The position numbers and the translations under genes were made by a program. The notes under the pieces were generated by a model. That model was not told where the DNA came from, did not search any database, and worked only from the letters and a program-made list of their open reading frames with translations. Shown piece by piece: positions 5,381 to 9,213 of a stretch of DNA of 9,213 nt (position 1 is the first letter of the stretch; each line of letters starts with the position of its first letter). Where the stretch lies: contig JAKIUS010000035.1 in NCBI GenBank assembly GCA_021647445.1, positions 1-9,213 of the forward strand, in the 5' to 3' direction. Origin of the DNA: Geopsychrobacter sp. GTDB lineage: Bacteria > Desulfobacterota > Desulfuromonadia > Desulfuromonadales > Geopsychrobacteraceae.

Positions 5381-5980
5381 ATGAAGAGACTTGTTCTATG
5401 GTTCGGGGGCTTTGCCCTGGTTCTGCTGCTTGTTTTGTGGGTGGTGTGGCCCCAAAGGTCTGGGGATTCTGGTCCTGCTGGGGTGGCAAGGCCTCAGTTG
5501 GAGCCGCGTGATGTCGTGCTTTACTTTGCTGATCCTGCTGGCGTCGCGTTGGTCTCAGAAGAACGTAAGATTGCTGGCTGCAACGAGGAGCGTCAGTGTA
5601 TTGCGCAAACTATTGAAGCGCTGGCCCAAGGGTCCGATCGATTGTTTCCGGTTATTTCCGAGCGTACGCGCGTTCTTGGAGTCGAGATCAAGGATGATCT
5701 GGTCCGGGTAAATTTTAGTCGTGACCTGGTCAATCTTCATCCTGGGGGGGATATGTCGGAGTTACTTACTGTCTACGGCCTGGTAAATACTCTGGCGGTG
5801 AACTTCCCGGCACTGCATCGATTGCAGATCCTGATTGAAGGCGAGGTGCCGCTGACTATGAAGGGGCATGTTGATATCTCTCGACCGGTCAAGGCGGAGT
5901 TTCGCTACAGCTATGTCCCCGGGATTGAAGAGGACGCATCTTTGGGCGAAGACGAGGGGCCGCAGTCACCACCGGAATGA
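5381..5980 (+). CDS. Membrane-anchored GerMN-domain protein
   Basis: The 199-residue protein begins MKRLVLWFGG with a hydrophobic anchor at about 4-23 and no lipobox Cys. A periplasmic region follows that resembles the GerMN (sporulation/germination) domain: VVLYFADPAGVALVSEERKI, then IAQTIEALAQG, RVLGVEIKDDLVRVNFSRDL, LTVYGLVNTLAVNF and LQILIEGE. It ends in an acidic, Pro-containing tail. The ATG at 5381 is preferred over an in-frame TTG at 5306, which would overlap murI by 29 bases, because it puts the anchor at the N-terminus. The ribosome site is weak. GerMN proteins occur outside spore formers next to cell-wall genes, and linkage to murI fits an envelope role. The exact function is unknown. 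Confidence 0.82.
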   Translation: MKRLVLWFGGFALVLLLVLWVVWPQRSGDSGPAGVARPQLEPRDVVLYFADPAGVALVSEERKIAGCNEERQCIAQTIEALAQGSDRLFPVISERTRVLGVEIKDDLVRVNFSRDLVNLHPGGDMSELLTVYGLVNTLAVNFPALHRLQILIEGEVPLTMKGHVDISRPVKAEFRYSYVPGIEEDASLGEDEGPQSPPE

Positions 5981-6017
5981 TAGTTTAGTTAATTGCGGGA
6001 TTTCAGATGAAACGTTG

Positions 6018-6029
6018 CGTCATATGACG
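6018..6029. promoter_or_regulatory. Perfect 12-bp palindrome, candidate operator
   Basis: CGTCATATGACG is its own reverse complement. It lies three bases before a -10-like TATGAT (6033-6038), where it would cover the -35 region, and 44 bp before the ATG at 6074. Binding of a dimeric regulator is inferred from position and symmetry only. Confidence 0.4.
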
Positions 6030-6073
6030 GAATATGATATTTAAGATTTCTAAGAATTTTATCGGGGACTGCT

Positions 6074-6625
6074 ATGATTGTTGGGTTTAATCATAATATT
6101 TTATATCGAGGGGTCGGTTTTCATGTTCAGACCGAAGATAGCGGTCTAAAGAGTCCTAATCTGGTGACACTGCTCTATCATGGCGGCATCATCGTGACCT
6201 CGCAGAAAACCTCTTACGCCGATATTCTGACCGTCGACGAGCTTGACCAGGTTGTTGAAGAGTTAGCCAAGGAGCAGCACAAGGGGATGTTGCGGCGTCT
6301 GACCAGGGGCGAATTTGACCAGCGTATCTGTGCCCTGGGAATCGAGATCGAAGGCGTAGCGCCGCTTGCAGCGGAGAGCCCTGTTGTTGACCCTGTCGGT
6401 TCCTCCGGAAAGGTTGAAGAGGCTGCCGTTGCTGAGGTCGCCGCAGTGGATGGCGTTTATGAAGAGTCCTCGGTGGTGAACAGTGCGACAGAGGAACCGC
6501 TTGTGGCCATTGAGCCAGCGTTCGAACCCCTGAGTGCTGAAGATCGTAATCCACAGCAAAATGTGTCTGAGGCTCTTGATGACCTTATTTTTTCCTATCT
6601 GACGGGGGGCGATGAAGAGGGTTAG
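6074..6625 (+). CDS. Hypothetical protein with globular N-terminus and acidic Ala/Val-rich tail
   Basis: The 183-residue protein has no signal peptide or membrane span. Residues 1-95 look folded: IVGFNHNILYRGVGFHVQTE, then NLVTLLYHGGIIVTSQKTSYADI, then a charged helix ending in KEQHKGMLRRLTRGEFDQRI. From about 97 to 165 it is a low-complexity region rich in Ala, Val, Glu and Pro, before a short terminal helix (ALDDLIFSYL). I recall similar N-termini (GFNHN...HVQTEDSG) in conserved uncharacterised delta-proteobacterial proteins, but cannot name a function. The ATG at 6074 is preceded by a GGGGA ribosome site at 6064-6068. The pseudopilin-like gene overlaps its end by 14 bases, so the two are surely co-translated and may act together in export or pilus-type machinery. 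Confidence 0.8.
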   Translation: MIVGFNHNILYRGVGFHVQTEDSGLKSPNLVTLLYHGGIIVTSQKTSYADILTVDELDQVVEELAKEQHKGMLRRLTRGEFDQRICALGIEIEGVAPLAAESPVVDPVGSSGKVEEAAVAEVAAVDGVYEESSVVNSATEEPLVAIEPAFEPLSAEDRNPQQNVSEALDDLIFSYLTGGDEEG

Positions 6626-7202
6626 GACGATCATTTCTGCTCGGGCTCCATCCCCTCTGCTCAAGAGCGAATCTGGCATCTCGCTGGTATTGGTTCTTGT
6701 TGTCATGACCATTGTGGGTTTGTCGGCCGGGCTCGCGGGCTCCTCGTGGAGCAGCTTGGTGCGTCGGGCACGTGAAGCTGACCTGCTCTGGAAGGGAGAC
6801 CAGATTCGGCGTGCAATCGGTTCTTATTATCTCTCCTCCCATGGGCAGGGCGCTTCTAGAATATTTCCATCAAAACTCGACTATCTGTTGAAAGACCCAC
6901 GTTTTCTGGAGACCAGAAGGCACCTGCGACGACTCTACCCCGATCCGATGACGGGACAGGACTGGGAGCTGATCAAGGATAAAGGGGGGCGGATAAAGGG
7001 TGTGCGTTCTTCCCTGGCTGAAGAGCCCTTTAAACAGGGTAATTTTTCTGAAGAGAATAAAGATTTTGAAGGGCGCGGCCTTTACAGTGAATGGGAGTTT
7101 GTCTACATCCCTCAAAAGAAAAAGCAGGTATCGGGTCAATCGTCTGTGGAAAATAGAAGCCAACCGTCCGGCAGTGTCGCGCCTTCAACGGGGGGGCAGT
7201 AG
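6612..7202 (+). CDS. Type II secretion / type IV pilus pseudopilin-like protein, no Glu5
   Basis: The 196-residue protein has a basic leader of 22 residues ending KSESG. A long hydrophobic helix follows (ISLVLVLVVMTIVGLSAGLAG), the layout of a prepilin peptidase substrate cut after G22. The usual Glu at mature position 5 is replaced by Leu, as is seen in GspK-type tip pseudopilins. The C-terminal domain carries LRRLYPDPMTGQDWELIKD, then GRIKGVRSSLAEEPFKQ and YSEWEFVYIP, a pattern I associate with GspG/PulG-like proteins of Geobacter-type bacteria. A Ser/Gln-rich tail follows. The ATG at 6612 overlaps the upstream gene, giving translational coupling, with the G-rich run at 6604-6609 as a possible ribosome site. 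It probably belongs to an inner-membrane pseudopilus; other secretion genes are not in view. Confidence 0.8.
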   Translation: MKRVRTIISARAPSPLLKSESGISLVLVLVVMTIVGLSAGLAGSSWSSLVRRAREADLLWKGDQIRRAIGSYYLSSHGQGASRIFPSKLDYLLKDPRFLETRRHLRRLYPDPMTGQDWELIKDKGGRIKGVRSSLAEEPFKQGNFSEENKDFEGRGLYSEWEFVYIPQKKKQVSGQSSVENRSQPSGSVAPSTGGQ

Positions 7203-7341
7203 TCATTCGTATGGATTACTGGTTGCGTAGAAAGTGTACGGCGGCAGGTAATGCAAGAATTAATTGGTGACTTTATCCTGATCCGTTTCTGTTGATCCTC
7301 ACTCAGATCTCTTTTTTTTGGTATATCCTTGGAGCCTTTGC

Positions 7342-8820
7342 ATGTTTAAGAGTTTGATCACACGTATCATTCTATTTAATGTGCTGTTGCTCGCCTTGGG
7401 GGTTGGCATTTTCACCCTGTTTCATCTCTATCGTGAACAGGCCCATCTGATTGGAACCACGCGTCACCATGCCAATATGCTGCTCGGCACCATTGAAAAA
7501 TCCATTTTTAACTCTATGCGCCTCGGCAATACCTCTGAGGTGCAGGCGATTCTCGAGACCGTAGGTCATGGACATGGGATTACCGGCGTGCGGATTTTCA
7601 ACCCTGAAGGGGTCATCCTGAAATCGGCCGATCCTGATGAAATAGGTGCGCGGGTCGATGGTCATGATTTCGCGATCTTTAAAAAACAGTTGTCCGAAGG
7701 TGTTTTTCAGTTAAAAGAGGGGGGGCGGGTGTTGGCGATGGTACGGCCGATCGTATCTGACGAACGTTGCTTCCGTTGCCATGGCAATGGTCGTCGGGTC
7801 ATCGGCGTACTTAATATGAATTTCTCCCTAGCTGAGATGTATCTGCAGTTGCGTGAGACCAGCCAGTTATTTGTGGTTTCAACCCTGATCATTCTCGGTG
7901 TTCTTGCGGCAGGAATCTCAGTGGTCATGATCCGTTTCTTGCGTCGGCCACTCGAAAAAATCACCCAATGTATGTCGCAGGTCGAAGAGGGCGATCTGAC
8001 TGTCCGCATGCACCCCGTGCCCAACGATGAAATCGGCCGCCTGATGGACGGTTTTAATGCGATGGTCGGCAATCTGGCCCGGGCCCAGAACGAACTTGAG
8101 AGTTATCATTATCAGCAGATGGAGCGGGTTGACCGCCTGGCCTCGGTTGGTGAAATGGCCGCTGGGCTGGCTCATGAGATCAAGAATCCCCTTGCGGGGA
8201 TCAGTGGTGCGATCAGTGTGTTGTCTGATGACTACCCTGAAGGTGACCAGCGGCGGGACATTATGTTGCAGATTCAAACTCAGATTAATCGTCTCGACAA
8301 AACCGTCAATGATCTACTCTACTTCGGTAAGCCAGGCAGCCCTGAATTTGCTTTTGCCGATATCAATGATTTGCTCAAGCAGACCCTGCTCTTTGTCGCA
8401 CAGCATCCTGAATCGAAGAATATTAACCGCATTGACGAGATGACGCGCGATCTGCCTGCGGTCTGGATCGATCTCAAGCAGATTCAGCAGGTGGTGCTCA
8501 ATATCGCCCTTAACGCTGTTCAGGCGATGACCGACGGGGGCATTTTGACCGTGCAGACCGATCTTCTGAGACGCGACAGAAGTGAATGGGTGAGGGTCTG
8601 CGTTGTTGATACCGGTCCGGGAATCAGCCCTGAGATTCGGTCCAAGATATTTACCCCGTTCTTTACTACTAAGACGCAAGGGACCGGTCTGGGCCTGCCG
8701 ATTTGTCGGCAGTTGATGGAGAATAACGGCGGCAGTCTCGATGTCGAAAGTAAACTCGGTGAAGGGGCGCGGTTTGTTCTGCTTTTACCAGTATTGAACT
8801 CGGCTCCCCGTGAAACCTGA
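7342..8820 (+). CDS. Sensor histidine kinase with periplasmic haem-c motif
   Basis: This 492-residue membrane kinase has a first span at about 7-27 and a periplasmic sensor at about 30-172. The sensor contains a haem c attachment motif CFRCH (C143, C146, H147) followed by GVLNMNFSL. A second span lies at about 174-196. A HAMP domain follows (FLRRPLEKITQCMSQVEEGD, 199-250), then HisKA with the phospho-accepting H278 in GLAHEIKNPLAG, and a HATPase with N387/N391 (N box), DTGPG (423-427), FTPFFTTK and GTGLGLP. The ATG at 7342 is chosen over an in-frame upstream start at 7318 because GGAG lies seven bases before it. Downstream lies its likely partner, an NtrC-like regulator. The haem suggests sensing of redox state or a gas such as O2, NO or CO; the actual signal is unknown. 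It should depend on the cytochrome c maturation system. Confidence 0.93.
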   Translation: MFKSLITRIILFNVLLLALGVGIFTLFHLYREQAHLIGTTRHHANMLLGTIEKSIFNSMRLGNTSEVQAILETVGHGHGITGVRIFNPEGVILKSADPDEIGARVDGHDFAIFKKQLSEGVFQLKEGGRVLAMVRPIVSDERCFRCHGNGRRVIGVLNMNFSLAEMYLQLRETSQLFVVSTLIILGVLAAGISVVMIRFLRRPLEKITQCMSQVEEGDLTVRMHPVPNDEIGRLMDGFNAMVGNLARAQNELESYHYQQMERVDRLASVGEMAAGLAHEIKNPLAGISGAISVLSDDYPEGDQRRDIMLQIQTQINRLDKTVNDLLYFGKPGSPEFAFADINDLLKQTLLFVAQHPESKNINRIDEMTRDLPAVWIDLKQIQQVVLNIALNAVQAMTDGGILTVQTDLLRRDRSEWVRVCVVDTGPGISPEIRSKIFTPFFTTKTQGTGLGLPICRQLMENNGGSLDVESKLGEGARFVLLLPVLNSAPRET

Positions 8821-8908
8821 AATTTATAGTCCGGAACCCTGCTGTTGGTTTTGTGGCTTTGCTGATTGATGTGAATCGAGGGGTTCATGATTTGGAGATA
8901 TGGTACTG

Positions 8909-9213
8909 ATGAAGAATAAAATTCTGGTGGTTGATGATGAGCATCTGATCCGTTGGTCTCTTGAGCAGAACCTGAAAAAACAGGGCTACGAAGTAAGTAC
9001 CGCTGGTTCGGGCGAGGATGCTCTGAAGCTGTTGCAGGAAGAGACGCCCGACCTGATGCTGCTCGATATCCAGTTGCCGGGCATGAACGGTATGGAGGTT
9101 CTTGAAAAGGTCAAGGAGCTCGAAGAGGATGTGATCGTTATTATGGTTACGGCCCTCGGGGTGCTAGAAACTGCTGTCAAGGCGATGCGGCTTGGAGCTT
9201 ATGATTATATCAA
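8909..9213 (+). CDS. Response regulator receiver domain, NtrC-like, 3' end cut by the window
   Basis: The first 101 residues are a receiver domain: MKNKILVVDDE with acidic pocket D9/D10, phospho-accepting D53 in LLDIQLPGMNG, and T81 in IVIMVTALG. The window ends at GAYDYI, just before the expected conserved Lys. The spacing and sequence (IRWSLEQNLKKQGYEV, GAYDYI) resemble NtrC-family regulators with AAA+ and Fis domains, but those lie beyond the window, so the output type is inferred. An in-frame ATG at 8900 exists, but GGAG at 8894-8897 is only two bases from it and eleven from 8909; the second start fits receiver N-termini better. It follows the haem kinase by 88 bp and is almost certainly its phosphorylation target. 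Confidence 0.9.
   Translation, partial: MKNKILVVDDEHLIRWSLEQNLKKQGYEVSTAGSGEDALKLLQEETPDLMLLDIQLPGMNGMEVLEKVKELEEDVIVIMVTALGVLETAVKAMRLGAYDYI

Noticed and set aside
7203..7341. Possible terminator or sigma-54 promoter before the kinase gene (T-run at 7311-7319, GGCAGG...TGC near 7242).
   Set aside because: No stem precedes the T-run, and the GG to GC spacing does not fit the -24/-12 rule. I see nothing else there.
8821..8908. GAACCC/GGGTTC inverted repeat between kinase and regulator genes.
   Set aside because: Only six pairs with a loop of nearly 40 bases and no T-run; it does not look like a terminator, and the genes are probably co-transcribed.

Overview
The window looks like chromosomal DNA of an anaerobic delta-proteobacterial type organism, most likely Desulfuromonadales (Geobacter/Desulfuromonas/Pelobacter relatives). 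The reasons are an oxygen-sensitive class III ribonucleotide reductase, small membrane-anchored c-type cytochromes, a histidine kinase with a periplasmic CxxCH haem motif paired with an NtrC-like receiver, and a murI/GerMN pair. This placement is inference; no phylogenetic marker is present.

Region 1 (1-3345) is an anaerobic deoxyribonucleotide-synthesis locus. A regulatory stretch with a DnaA box and a tandem pair of NrdR boxes precedes nrdD. The nrdD reading frame stops inside the C-terminal zinc ribbon, before the glycyl-radical segment. That missing segment is a separate 47-codon gene (2373-2516) with its own Shine-Dalgarno sequence. The 69-bp gap between them contains a degenerate heptamer repeat that recurs elsewhere in the window. 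The nrdG-type radical-SAM activase follows 5 bp later and a rho-independent terminator closes the unit. The reductase therefore appears to be encoded as two polypeptides, with the radical-bearing Gly on a tiny one. This is the most interesting feature of the window.

Region 2 (3356-4349, minus strand) holds three small envelope genes: a 110-residue membrane protein of unknown function, an 87-residue membrane-anchored diheme cytochrome c, and a 38-residue single-span peptide. They read in the same direction and are probably functionally linked, but the redox partner is not visible.

Region 3 (4458-7202, plus strand) starts with a good sigma-70 promoter and encodes glutamate racemase MurI and a membrane-anchored GerMN-domain protein. 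Then, after a 12-bp palindrome, come a conserved-looking hypothetical protein and an overlapping type II secretion/pilus pseudopilin-like protein that lacks the usual Glu5.

Region 4 (7342-9213, plus strand) is a two-component system: a membrane histidine kinase with a periplasmic haem-c motif, HAMP, HisKA and HATPase domains, followed by an NtrC-like response regulator cut by the window end.

The only gene-free stretch over 300 bases is 1-314; it holds the regulatory sites described and nothing else I can support.
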